From: Tamarix chinensis
Taxonomy: Eukaryota; Streptophyta; Magnoliopsida; Caryophyllales; Tamaricaceae
DNA: 64,000 nucleotides
NCBI GenBank assembly: GCA_030549775.1
Contig: CM060181.1
Location: 54,101,201 to 54,165,200, forward strand
Reading direction: 5' to 3'
Notes under the pieces: generated by a model
Database searches by the model: none
What the model was told of the DNA's origin: nothing
The model's input: only the letters and a program-made list of their open reading frames with translations
Made by a program: the position numbers and the translations under genes
In this document: positions 24,041 through 35,269 of the stretch, piece after piece
Layout of the letters: the number at the start of each line of letters is the position of its first letter
Position numbering within the stretch: the stretch's first letter is position 1

Positions 24041-24666
24041 ACTCGCATGGATTTGATAAAAATGCATATTATGAATTGACTTCCGATAGTGATTAATTAA
24101 ATAATTAATCTGGACTAATTAGGCCTTTATGCGTGGATATGAACGTTTATAAGCTGTATATTATCCTGCATGACTTTATACATTATATGTGTGGGTTTGA
24201 ATGTTTGTAAGCCGTATATTATTCCGCATGATTTTATATACTTGTGTTTTGGCCTTAGTGCTCGGTTACCTTACTCAGTATGTAGCATACTGATCACCCT
24301 TTTTATGGGTGCTGCTCATTCCCACGAGCAGAAGGCTCGTCTGATGTGTTGCAAGTAGGAGACATGTTCTTTGATGCTATTGATGTCCACAAGATGTCAG
24401 GTAGGGGCAAGTGTTGATTTGGGTTGGATCAAGTCTTTCGAGTGGCGTGGCCGGTTTTTCCATTAATGGGATTAATATTCCTTTTTCTATTTTATCTATG
24501 TTGTGAATTCCAGAAACAATTTTAACATCATGGACATCTTTCTACTTTAAGAAACTTTCTCTCGTATTTTGATTATGTAATAATTCATGCGTACTCTGAT
24601 TATTGAATTGTGAACCTTAATTTATGTATTAATATGAGTTGATGGCAATGTTTTCTTAGCCTTAAC

Positions 24667-24680
24667 ACTTGGTACTAAGT
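24667..24680 (+). other. Shortened terminal hairpin, LTR C
   Basis: ACTTGGTACTAAGT joins the first arm directly to the second arm seen in LTR E, as if the loop and inner stem were deleted. It is self-complementary with wobble pairs. It is followed by ATAGCGGTAGCATCC like the other copies. Confidence 0.5.
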
Positions 24681-25910
24681 ATAGCGGTAGCATCCTCAAA
24701 ATTTATGGGTTTTAAATTAAAGGTTGTGTGAAAAAAAATAGTAAAATTTGGGGTGTTACAGATCCTAAGAGGTCCCGATTCCTTACTTACTCTAAACATT
24801 GATGATGTACTAGGGGGTATCGATACCAAATAGTCTGGTTACCTAGGTGGTTGGCTTTGGCCTAGAGTTAGTCCATATTATTTAGCTTCAGCCTAGTCTT
24901 GTTTCCATTTTGGTGATTGGCTTCGGCTTGGACTTATGTCAACTTGGTGATTGGTTTTGGCCTGGACTTTATGTACCTTATTTGGATAGGCTTCCATGAT
25001 ATGTGTGACTATGGGGTGGTGCACAATCCATTGATTGATGATAATAAAATATGGATAGTAAATATTGGTTAATAATTTATGAATGATAACCAAGTGACTG
25101 GTTAATGATTGGTCAAGAAATGGAAGCATGGTATGATTTACCAAAATGAATAAAGCTGGTTATACACATGGTTAGTGGTTGAAATGACTAATTGGATGTG
25201 GAGTGGAATATTTATTGAGTTATTGACTTCTCTCATATATGGATAAGTAAATGGTGCAACATAAGGAATTAGATAATTAGAAATAAACTCTAGAGGTTGC
25301 TTGGATGCTCTTTGCTATTACATGCATAAGTGCATATGTGAGAAGGTTGTGAATCTAAACATGATGTATTTTACCTTTCTAGAATTGTGGATGATAAGAT
25401 GTCTTTATGCACTCCTACCTATATATATGGCCTTACGATGATGCATGTTGTAATTTATATTCATGTATGATAAATTAGTATACTTGTGTACATTAAGGGA
25501 GTAACTTGGATTACTCAGTATGTAGCATACTAATTTGCCCGTTACAGCAAGTATACCTCATATTAGTATTCTATGAACTAAGTAATCCAAGTTACTTCCA
25601 CAAGTAGAGGGCTATGTGCATGTCTTTGGGGATGGCCAATAGAGGGCCTACCTCATTTGGGTTGGGTCTTGAAAGTAAGGATATTCGGAAGGTTTTGGTG
25701 GGGTCATGGTGGACTAAAGTTTTAAATTGGGTTTCATACCTTAATTCATTTTATTGTAGCAATACTTTATCTACATGTATTTTGTAATGATTTGGTCAGA
25801 GCTCAGTAGGGTCCTCCAATATAAACACTCTTAAAGTTGTTTAATTAAACTATCATGAAATTGTTACTCCGTGCACTCTATTATTTTGAGTATTTGATTG
25901 ATTTAGCCTT

Positions 25911-25957
25911 GTATTGGATGTGAGGTATGTGGCGAACATCTATCTTAAGTCAGGTAT
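25911..25957 (+). other. Conserved terminal hairpin, LTR B
   Basis: Arms GTATTGGATGTGAG (25911-25924) and CTTAAGTCAGGTAT (25944-25957) pair at 12 of 14 positions with wobble. Two further pairs extend the stem inward. The stem is unlike those of LTRs A and E in sequence but at the same site, and is followed by AGTGGTAACACCCC. Confidence 0.6.
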
Positions 25958-26051
25958 AGTGGTAACACCCCATTTTTCCAAGGTATTTTCTACTTCTGTA
26001 AATGTTTTAACAAAATTTTTTGGTAGTGGAAAATGGAGGTGTTACATATAA

Positions 26052-26420
26052 GGTTTAATTTTATTCTTAGTTTATTTATTACGATCAAAAGACTCATTAG
26101 TAACACCATGATGACTAACTTGTATATTATATTTCTATGGTCTACTTAGAAAAATACCATATGCATCTATGGGTAAAATATCACATAACACATCATCATG
26201 GTAATTACCAATTGAAAATGAGATAAGGGATTGTTTGGTTACCTTAACTCCTTTGTCTTAGCCATTGAAGGGAATAAGGCTTGGGATATTTTAAGTAGAT
26301 AATCAAAGCTCCACGATTACTCTTTCACTAGCTACCTTTGTACATGAGTCACTATCAATGATGATTCGGCAACCCCATTCTCCAATTCATCATCTTATCT
26401 TGAATATTTTGTCTCATTGT
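26052..26420 (-). pseudogene. Aspartic protease of element M
   Basis: Minus-strand reading: CRIIIDSDSCTKVASERVIV (near 26310-26370), then KVTKQSLISFSIGNYHDD, VLCDILPIDAYGIFL and RPWKYNIQVSHHGVTNES (near 26080-26170). The catalytic Asp-Ser-Gly triad is Asp-Ser-Asp, so one residue is lost. Two or more stops interrupt the frame. It runs straight into the RT linker beyond LTR B, sharing the TATAA duplication at the junction. Confidence 0.83.
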
Positions 26421-26589
26421 GTGGTTTACTCTTATGGTTGGACTTGAAGTATGCATTACAACCATCTAGGGCTTAATCAAACTCATAGCATATTCTTCTT
26501 TGTATTAGTTGAATTAGAGTCTCCCTTAAGCTTAAAACTCTTTGATTATGACATTCCCTTTTGTAGTGTCCAAATCCTTTGCATCTGAA

Positions 26590-27330
26590 TCATTGCTTGT
26601 TGGAGATGTCCATCACTATGTTCTTTCACTTTTCTTCACATATAGGACATTATCTTTTCTCCACATTGTATTAGTTGAATTAGAGTCATACTTTGAAGTA
26701 GAATAATTTGAATAGGTATTTGTCATCGTAGGAGCATTCGGCTTGTAGGCTATGGTATACTTCACTTTCTTTTCACATTTTAAAGACAACTTGATTAAAT
26801 CCTCAAGAGAATCATAAGTATACATATCAACTTTGTCATATATCAATTTATTAAGGCCACCTAAGAAACTATCACATTTTTGTTCTTTCCATTCTTTTTT
26901 TCCCTTATTAGTGTTATTCTTTTAAATTCCCAGTGATTTTTTAAACTATAAATTACTTACCTAAACGTGGTCAACTTAACATGTATGTCTTGTTCATACT
27001 TTCTAGGATTAAATTTCTTTCATAGATGCAATTGATTTACCGAAAAAATAATTTCTAAATCCATTTTTTAGCAAAAAAAACTAAAAAAATGAATACTTAA
27101 ATGTTTCCCATATCTTAATCTCATATTTGTCTTATCTTTCACGTGTTTTCTTTATATTATCATACCAAACCCTATCAAATTTTTTGAATTTTAGAGTTGA
27201 AAGTTTAAATTTTCATTCATCATCACACTCTTTTAATTCAAATATTGCTTCTATGTCATTTAACCACTCAAAGAACAATTCAACATTCAAATCACCATAA
27301 AATTCAATAAAAACTACCTTTATACCTTTT
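26590..27330 (-). pseudogene. gag of element M
   Basis: Minus-strand gag relic. The capsid core starts with DLNVELFFEWLNDIEAIFEL and KECDDE then KFKLSTLKFKKFDRVWYDNI (near 27150-27310). The C-terminal part has YDKVDMYTYDSLEDLIKLSL and KCEKKVKYTIAYKPN (26700-26846). The expected GG-Y-x-P segment before it is decayed. Several stops and frameshifts lie between 26850 and 27150. It is followed by the protease at lower coordinates, the correct order for the minus strand. Confidence 0.8.
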
Positions 27331-27359
27331 TCTTCATCATGATGGTACCTTAGTTGGAA

Positions 27360-28388
27360 GTTTCCTCGGAATCATCGGTTGTGAGATCTGTTTAAACCCT
27401 TATCGTATGCATGATCTTCATACTTCATCCTTGGATGGGCATGACTACCTTTGGCTTGCACCACTCCTATTACTATTCCATCTACATAATCATTGGCTAC
27501 CTCTATGTTTTTCTCATGTGAAGTAGCATCTTTTGATCTCTGGTTTCTACTTGTTGAAATTGACTTTGGATGGATGGGAGATACTAGAGCTATTGGTTGG
27601 TTGCATTGATGCTAGTTGAAAGTTTCTAACGAGTCTCGAACATGGCCTTCATGTAAAACTCTTCTCCTATTTCATATTCATTGCAACACACAATACACTG
27701 GTATGTTGGAGGTCATGGCCAATTTATTATAGATGGTTTCTTGGTTCTTGAAGGTTTCTTGATAGAGAAAGATAGGCAGACTTCGGTAATGCTTGAGGAT
27801 GAAGTCAAATGGTGAATGATGGGTATCTTCAAGGGCTTGAAGAAATAATGATGGTGGTGATTCGAATGTAATTAGAGTTAAAGCACAAGAGGATGTGAGA
27901 TGAAATATAGTTCGAATAATAGAGTATGATATTCAAATATTTTAGGTAGAGAGTTATGGGATTGAAGTAGAGAAATGTAGAGAATTTTGAGTATGGTGGA
28001 TTATATTCAATTATGGTTTGGAAAGAAGGGAGGATTATGTGTTCTTGTAAAGAATAATGGAATGTTGAAGTTGTACGAGGTAAAATATAGTGTGTTCATG
28101 GATGCATACTAAATGTGGCTCACTAAAGAGGAAGCACATAGTCCATGTAAGGCTACGTGCATGGTTGTGGGTGCTGGGGCATGATTGCGTGAACTTAGCA
28201 TGACCTAGTTGTGTGTGCTATGCATGGTTGTGCAAAATAGAACACGGATTAGCCATTCACTCTATGTAAGGCTATGTGAGATGAAGCACGACTATGTGCC
28301 TAGTTGTTCGCAAAGGTTTAAATGAATTGGTTATGGAAGATTGACGTGGAAAAGGTTGGAAAATTGAATGGAATAACAACTAATCTTT
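27360..28388 (-). other. 5' leader of element M
   Basis: About 1 kb between the primer-binding site and the gag core, AT-rich with no sustained open frame. Repeated GTAAGGCTACGTG and CATGGTTGTG words occur at 28140-28290. It is probably untranslated leader plus decayed gag N-terminus. I see no other feature. Confidence 0.5.
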
Positions 28389-28399
28389 CTTTGATACCA
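28389..28399 (-). other. Primer-binding site of element M (initiator tRNA-Met type)
   Basis: The minus strand reads TGGTATCAAAG, 4 nt after the 5' LTR end CCACATCA. It matches the TGGTATCAGAGC site complementary to plant initiator tRNA-Met except for the decayed tail. Confidence 0.8.
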
Positions 28400-28403
28400 A
28401 AAT

Positions 28404-29313
28404 TGATGTGGTCCAATATGAGAAGCCATGGGAGTGGACCAGGTTGTTGATCTTCATCAAAGGAAATAAGGCGACATAAGTGGAGTTGCTCTATTTTGAT
28501 AGAAATGGCAACAGACTAATTAATATTCAACTAAGATTCATTTAAGAAGGGTGTCAACTACAAAGGTTTTCTAAGAAAACACTCAAAAAAGGTTTCTAGA
28601 TAAGATTACTCCAAACAATTCCTATGAAGAAGTAAAATCTCATGAAAGAGAAAACAATCTCACTTGCTTAGTTTGCATTCAACTCAATATCATCTTCTAT
28701 GTGTTGTGTAAAAAGGGTGATGATGAGTATATATAAGACTCATGCCAAGCTATTAGAACTAATCCTAACGAATGAAGAACTAAAGTAGTTGTTGGTAAGC
28801 TAGCTCCATACGTTGGAACAACAAACTAGCCTTTTGTGGCTTAGTTAACTCTAACTATGTGAGTTAGCTCCAACTAACATACATGTAGCCATTAGTTGTT
28901 ACAATAGTTAATTATAGTTGCAAAACCCCTAAGAAAACATAATCTAATACCTAATTAAATGACATTAATTACAACATCGCAAACATTAAACAGACTAAAA
29001 TACATACATGAAATAACACTCTATAAAACCCTAAATTACATATGATAGCCTAGGATTTACAACAAGTGCTACAGTAATGAGGTCTTGTAAGTGATTGTTG
29101 TTTTATCCTCCATGTATGCCATAGCTTGAATGGTTGAGAATGTTTTTTACATAAAAATGTTTTAAATGTCTTCACATCTTAAGTATCTTCCTATTTCAAA
29201 TAAGCAACATACCTACAAGAATGAATCAAAGTAAAATTCTTATTATAAATGTATAACATGATCAGTTCTATTATTCCTCATTATCAAGAGGAATATGAAA
29301 TACTCCTGTTTCA
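28404..29313 (-). repeat. 5' LTR of element M
   Basis: 910 bp, with plus-strand ends TGATGTGGTCC and TCCTGTTTCA. It is the counterpart of 10031-10967 in the same orientation. Its outer side meets the second half of the AT-rich tandem unit. Confidence 0.85.
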
Positions 29314-30547
29314 AAGTAGTTAAGCAAATTTCATGGCGAATCAATGTGTTTTATGTGTTGATCATGATCGTTTTGTTGGTAATGTGCCTAATCATTTACC
29401 CCATAAATGAAATTGGTAGTGATGTCAACTTCAACAAAATTTCAAAAATCCTCTAGAATTTGAATTTCTATTTAATCAACTTTCGTCAGTAGTATGTGTG
29501 AAATAGTATTGGAAAAAAATTATAACATTAAAATAATGATTAAATTAATTTAAATTTTATCCTAAAACAAGATACTTGAATTTAAGAATATTTTTTCCAA
29601 CTAACTTCACATAAATTCCAAAATAATAATAATTATAATTAATATTTTGATTTCCATTCATATCAAGTTTGGTTTGTAGTATGCGTGTATTAGTATTAGA
29701 AAAAAATATATTATAACATTAAAAATATTATTAAATTGCTATAAATTTTATCTCAAAATAAGATAATTAATTTTTTTCCATAACTAAAGTTGGTTGCGAT
29801 GCCAATTTTATCAAAAAATCAAAAACATAGTTTGATTTTGATTTTCATTCTGAGTTTTAATTTATAGTATGCTTGTAACAATATTATGAAAAAAAATTAT
29901 ATTATAATATTTAAATTATCATTAAATTAATCTTAATTTTATCCCCAAAATAAGGTTAGGAGTAACAAATATTAGAAATTGTATGAATTAACCCAAATAA
30001 AACTAGGTTCAACAGAAAAAATATATGCGTGGAACATAATTGTTTGTCCTGATGAACCAAGAAATCTAACTATTTTATGTGATGAACCTAAACTAAAAAA
30101 TTAAACATATACCTCAGTACATGAATAAACACATGTATTTTATACAATGTATCAAAATAGTTTACGCTATAATTTTATACAACAATTCTATATATTTTAT
30201 GTAATAAATCTAAATATAAACATATTAATAAAATATTAAATTTATATATTTTATTTTTGTGTAAAAAAAATATTTTAATATAAATGTCTATTAATGGAAA
30301 AAAATTAAATATATTTTGGTTTAATTTTTTAAATATTTTAATATTTCAAATTAAAAATAATTAATTTAAAAAATTCAAAATAAAGGGGAACCAAAAGTGA
30401 TATAAAGAAGGAAAAAACATACATTTTTGTATCTTTATATAATAAACAAATATTTATAAAATTTTAATAATTATCCTATATACACAAATAAGATTTATTT
30501 AATTATAAAAGATGAGATCAGATATACTTTGTAAGGAGCACCTTGTG
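29314..30547. repeat. AT-rich tandem unit with ~190-bp subrepeats, right part
   Basis: It continues the unit cut at 10030. Three ~190-bp subrepeats start near 29408, 29597 and 29782 and match those at 8753-9300. An ACCTAAA-rich stretch (29980-30230) and an AT-rich tail follow, in the same order as in the left unit. No coding region is seen. Confidence 0.6.
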
Positions 30548-30554
30548 CTTGATA

Positions 30555-31336
30555 GGACTGTGCAGAAAAACTGGGATCCAAAAAATCGATCCGGTATCCG
30601 AAAAAATCGATCCAAAATTTTGGATATCCGATCCGATTTTTGAAAAGCGGAGCAGATATCCGATCCGATTAAATATAAGTTTGACCGGAGCGGATATCCG
30701 ATCTAATTTTTTAGTGGATAATCCGATTCGTAAAAAATATCCGGTTTTAAGAATAAGTAAGTTATATTTAGACATTATTTAATTTATAATCTGATTTTTT
30801 TCTTTCAATCTTCAAGTTTGGATTATTTTTTTTTACTATAGTACTTGAGTCCAAATATAATTTATTAAAATAAAGTCTAAAATAAACATCCACACTTTAC
30901 AAAAAGTCAAATAGGTCACGACCTACATACACGTAAGCACTCAAACTAGGAAAAAAAACTCCTAAATTTTTTAAACCTCTTAACTTAGGTTGTTCCACGG
31001 TTCTAGAGTGTCATTGTTCACAAATCTTGATCACTAAATTTTTTTGGATATAATTAATCATGTATTGTATCTTTTTGTATGCAAGCTGAATAATTAAACA
31101 AGTGTTTATGCAGAAATTTTTTTTAGCTATAGATTATATATGTAAATATAATAATCAGATATTTTTTTTCAATAATCGGATATATCCGATATCCAATCCG
31201 ATATTTCGGATATCGAATGTTTCGGATATCCGATATATTCGGATATGAATTCAAATATAAAATATCGAATATTCGATCGGATCGAATATTAAAAAAAAAA
31301 TATCCGTTCAAATACGAATATCCGACAATGTACGTC
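30555..31336. mobile_element. Non-autonomous hAT-like DNA transposon
   Basis: A 782-bp element with short imperfect inverted ends (GGACTGTGCA on the left; GACGTACA reading inward from the right). Possible 7-8 bp duplications CTTGATA (30548-30554) and CTTAATA (31337-31343) flank it. Many subterminal copies of ATATCCGAT/ATCGGATAT occur, at 30575-30740 and 31150-31325. The middle is AT-rich and has no transposase. Subterminal repeats with 8-bp duplications are usual in hAT elements. The open frames on both strands here only reflect the palindromic repeats. Confidence 0.55.
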
Positions 31337-31343
31337 CTTAATA

Positions 31344-32428
31344 CTTCATGAAAAAGTTGGTAGGCTAGCTTATTGTACGAAGCTTCAACGCGCAAATATC
31401 TAATTTTTTTATAATCATGAATTTTATTTCCACGACGTAAACAAAGAAGCATCACGCAATCTTTACCACCACAAATTCCTCCCAAGTTGAGGAATAACTG
31501 ACGCTTTCACTCAAATCCATCAAAATATTTCAACTTTCGAATTGACTTTTCCATCATCGCGCCGCCTAGAACCAAAGGATGATAATGGCCGAGTCTTGTC
31601 AAACCAAAAGGTCTCTCGATAAATAGATGTTGAAACGATTTTAATTTTTCATTATTTAAAAATACAATTATAGATTTATCTTAAGTTATAGCACAGGTGA
31701 TCTATCACACCACGTAAAAGCAAAATACAAATTATACGAGCATGTCCGTATAAAATAAAATACAATCGTTATATTTTAGCTGATAAATAAATTTTAAACA
31801 GGCGTTATTAATAAATAAATAATAAAAAATCTAACCAATAAACACATTTGAAATGGATGTAATAATTGAACAAATTCTAATTAAGTCTAAATGGTTACCG
31901 GCCTGAATTATTAGATCCAAATCTGAACTCATTTAATATAGGCCTCACTCACATTGCCAATCCTAAAACTGTAAGATACGGTCTCTTTCTAACGAGGGTG
32001 GGACTAATTACGGATAATATTCGAACAATTTTTATTCAAAATTTAATGAGTTTTATTCATTAAGTGTGTTAATAAATATATATAAAAAGAATATTCGTTG
32101 ATATTGGGTATAGATTCGGGTAAGTAATGCTCAAATTTATAGCTATATACACATCTATTTACCTAATATGAAGTTACTTTTTTACTCTTTAGTTTTATGG
32201 CATTCAATATATTTTTAAGACTAAAAATGAAAATATAATTAAACCTATAATATCTAAGTATTTAATTCTAACATTGGATGAATTTTATACAAAATCCAAT
32301 GGTCATATAAATAGGCATAAATATGGATATGGAAAAGAAAAAAAAAATATCCATAAGATTTGGATAAGGATATAAATATAGGTTTTCTTATTGAATTTGA
32401 ATAAGAGATAAAAATTATCTGATATTGA
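31344..32428. other. No recognised feature
   Basis: About 1.1 kb of AT-rich sequence between the hAT-like element and LTR D. Its left 250 bp (31350-31600) has more CG dinucleotides and a minus-strand open frame I cannot identify. The rest shows nothing. Confidence 0.5.
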
Positions 32429-35269
32429 TATAGTGTAATATCTCAATTTTTCTAATTCTGATTATGATGTAATTAGGTTCATAATCCACCATAAAAAAAT
32501 GTAATATAATTTTTTAAGATACCCATATTTATTATGAGCCTTTCACGATTCTTTTAACCACTTGTCAAAAAATTATATTTTTACTATATTTTTCTGATCT
32601 TATATTTTTCACTCTTTCAAAGTCATTATTAACTTTCAAACCTTTCCTTAGATTTTTTCCTATTATATTCTTCCATTTTGACAATTTCTTTATCATGCTT
32701 TGCCTTAATTATTTGTCCACATGCAAAAATATTTTATTCTTATGCAAAATTTTACAATTTGTACAATTTTTTATTTTAAATCTCTTCTTACTTGATTCGA
32801 TTCCTCCAAAAGTAATCCGTACTTCTAAAAATATTCTAAGCTTAGACGTGCATCTGAGATATTTTTAAGTTTGTTCGGTTCTTTTGTTTTGTTAAATTAC
32901 AAAAGTTTATGTTTTCATTATGGATGATTTTTACTAATTTATCTATTTTAATCCATTTGTGTTCTAAATGATTTTCAAAGTTTAATATTTTTACATATTT
33001 TACTTTTGAAAATTCTTTTTCACCTTTTTTAACTGTTTGTTTTTTTCACTCATTCATGAAAAAACACATTTTCTAGTATTATCCATTTTACCCTTTTTAC
33101 TTATTTCTCTGCCATCAAATGCCCAACCAATTCTATTACTGTAATCCCCTGAAATTTTAAAAGCTTATATTTTAATAAATAAATTTTATTTAGAATAAAT
33201 TAGCCTTTAAATTCATTTAATTTAATTATTTTATGGATTTTTGAGTAAATAAAATTGGGCATAAATATTTAATAAATTAAAATAAATATTTTGTTATTTT
33301 ATTATACTCTTATTATTTAAATAAAATTTTAAACCCTTATTTTACAAAAACTATCATTTTTAACCCTTACATTTTAATTATCTTAAATGAAAATGTTAAA
33401 TAAATTTATTACCCAAAATTATTCCATTTTATTATTTATCAATTACATTATTTTATTCTCTTTTTCCCTTTTCTTTTTCCTTTCCCCCCTTTTCCTTCTC
33501 CTTTTCTTTTTTTTCTCTTTTCTCTTTTTCTTTCTTTGGGCCGCCGCCGGCCTGCTTCTCTCCCTTGCCCTGCGCGATTGGGCCGCTGGCCCATTTTTCC
33601 TCCTCCCCCTACCTTCTCCCGCGTGAGCTGGTCGCCCCCTCCTCCTTTCTTTTCTTTCTTCCTCGATTGGGCCGGCTCCTTCTTTCCTTCGGCCGGTCTA
33701 TTCGCACGCCCGGCCCCCGACCCTTCTTTCTTCTTCCCTTCTTCTTCTTCCTCTTTCCCCGACGATAATCCCGGCCATCCTCCACCATTTTCGTCGCCCA
33801 ACCTGCAGCTCCCTCTCCCCTGTTGACCTCCCTCTCCTTATCGTCGTTTTCCTGCCATCCCGGTCCCACCATCGTTGTCTCCCTCTCCCTCTTCCTGCCG
33901 TGGCCATCCCTCCTCCCTCTCCCTACAACTCCCATTTCTCTACCACCTATAGCCACCCCTCGAGCCCCTATCCCTTCCCTTCTCTTCCTCTCCTATTTAT
34001 TCCTCCTTCCATGCTCACTCTGCATTTTTTCGAGCCTTATGCCTTACCGGAGCCTCTCCTTTTCTCCCTTTCTTCTTCCTCCCCTCCTCTTTTTCTCTTC
34101 TCTCCCTACCTTCTCGACAGCCACCCTACACCGCCGTATTCCGCCGCCGTCCCGCTGCTTCTGCCGCCACCTAATTACTCCCCTACAACTCCCTCTACCA
34201 TCCCCAATCCTCCTTTGGTCGAAACCGTCACCCAAAAGCCTCCATTTTCCCTCCCCATTTTCCTTCCTCGCCAGCCTCCATCTCGACCTCCCTCCTCAGC
34301 CGCCACCTTCGCAGCCTCGCTGCCGCCGTCTCCACCGCCCTTAGCCACCTTCAACCCATCCCCGACCACCACTTACACCCCCTCTACACTTTGCACCATT
34401 TCCTTACCCCAAATCCTTCCCCACCATGTCCTTTTCTTAGCTCCAAACCACCAAACCACCAACCCGAAAATACCTATCCTTCCCTATTACCACCACCTTC
34501 GAGCCCCTCCTTTTTTTTTCTTTGCATGCAGCTCATGCTACATGAGCAGTATGAGTTGCTGCCTTCTTTGATTGATTTGAATATTAATTTTTAAGGTATA
34601 ATAATATTTAATTTAAGTATTTGATTTATTAAGTGTTATAAAGCCTTATGTCTTGATTTTTATGATTTCTAACATAATAAACCTTGATATTATTTTTAGG
34701 TGTTGGTTTTGATAATCAAGCTTGAACCTTAAACCGGAATACCGGTAAGGTTCGTTTTTACGAAAATCGAGGTAATCGTTAAATCCCGCTTAAACACATG
34801 GATTAACGTATGTTAGCACATTAGGATTTTTAATATATTATTATGCTTGGTTTGTGTTGTTTAATATGATATATGTGGTTCTTGTGTTGATTGATGAAAA
34901 GGAAGCATGATAGATTGTTGCTATGTATGGAAATATTATTTAAGGTAATAATTTGGTTGTTAAGGAAAATGTTAAGTATTACCTATGTTGTTTTACGCCA
35001 TTGTGATATTTAATACATGTTTAATATTTTGTGAGCCTTAGGGGATTTTACTAATATATCTTGTACAATAAAATGGCCTAATATATACACATAGGGGTGC
35101 TAGTAATATTATATTAATTATAAGAGTTGTGGATGAGGTATTAAAGTTAATATTTTATGTAGTAATAATAATAATTTAATATAAGGGGTGTGCTAAGGGT
35201 AAAAAGGTAATTATTAATTAAAAAAGGTATTATGGTAATTTTGGAGGCAAGGGTAAAATAGTATATTTG

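Larger units (their letters stand above)
20528..24760 (+). mobile_element. Giant solo LTR C
   Basis: It starts TGAAATGCCCC and ends TTTGGGGTGTTACA, 4233 bp. Flanks do not match: AAAGT before, GATCC after. There is therefore no target duplication, and the left flank is Athila pol while the right flank is LTR B sequence. Inside are a C/T-rich tract (20800-22070), a TATA box (21460-21467) and ATT/ATC microsatellites (22160-22720). An AGGGTTTGCATGG array (23285-23380), a hairpin array (23670-24040) and a CAGTATGTAGCATACTG hairpin (24276-24292) follow. The terminal hairpin is shortened (24667-24680). Long open frames in the C/T-rich tract are compositional. Confidence 0.9.
13628..26046 (+). mobile_element. 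Giant solo LTR B, interrupted by Athila-type element and LTR C
   Basis: It starts TGTAATACCC at 13628 and ends GGAGGTGTTACA at 26046. Exact 5-bp duplications TATAA lie at 13623-13627 and 26047-26051. Its own sequence is 13628-15870 plus about 24761-26046, roughly 3.5 kb. Removing it rejoins the protease-RT linker of element M. Diagnostic parts are a CAGTATGTAGCATACTA hairpin (25516-25532) and a terminal hairpin (25911-25957). It also holds arrays of a CGACTGGTT-like motif (13780-13930 and 15100-15410) and of GATTGGCTTCGGCC (24840-24980). CpG is scarce, consistent with age. Confidence 0.87.
10031..29313 (-). mobile_element. Ty3/gypsy chromovirus-type element M, interrupted
   Basis: A minus-strand LTR retrotransposon with all landmarks. 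Its 3' LTR is 10031-10967 and its 5' LTR is 28404-29313. The primer-binding site is 28389-28399 and the polypurine tract 10968-10978. Gag, protease, reverse transcriptase, RNase H and integrase relics lie between in that order. Removing LTR B and one TATAA copy leaves about 6.9 kb, a normal size for this group. The protease-RT wording (IDLI.., PAYR, KGYVRES, GLYEW) resembles chromoviruses of the CRM/Galadriel side. I see no chromodomain. The flanks ATGTT and AAGTA match at only three of five positions, consistent with an old insertion. Confidence 0.85.

Noticed and set aside
20528..24760. Target duplication for LTR C
   Set aside because: AAAGT and GATCC do not match, and one-base shifts of the ends do not help.
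30518..30782. Overlapping 85- and 79-residue frames on both strands
   Set aside because: Both arise from palindromic ATATCCGAT repeats of the hAT-like element.
31360..32200. Organelle-derived insertion
   Set aside because: I could not match any plastid or mitochondrial gene, and the composition fits surrounding AT-rich nuclear DNA.
33823..34571. 173- and 223-residue Pro/Ser/Leu-rich frames
   Set aside because: C/T-rich tract of LTR E; two frames open at once, as composition predicts.
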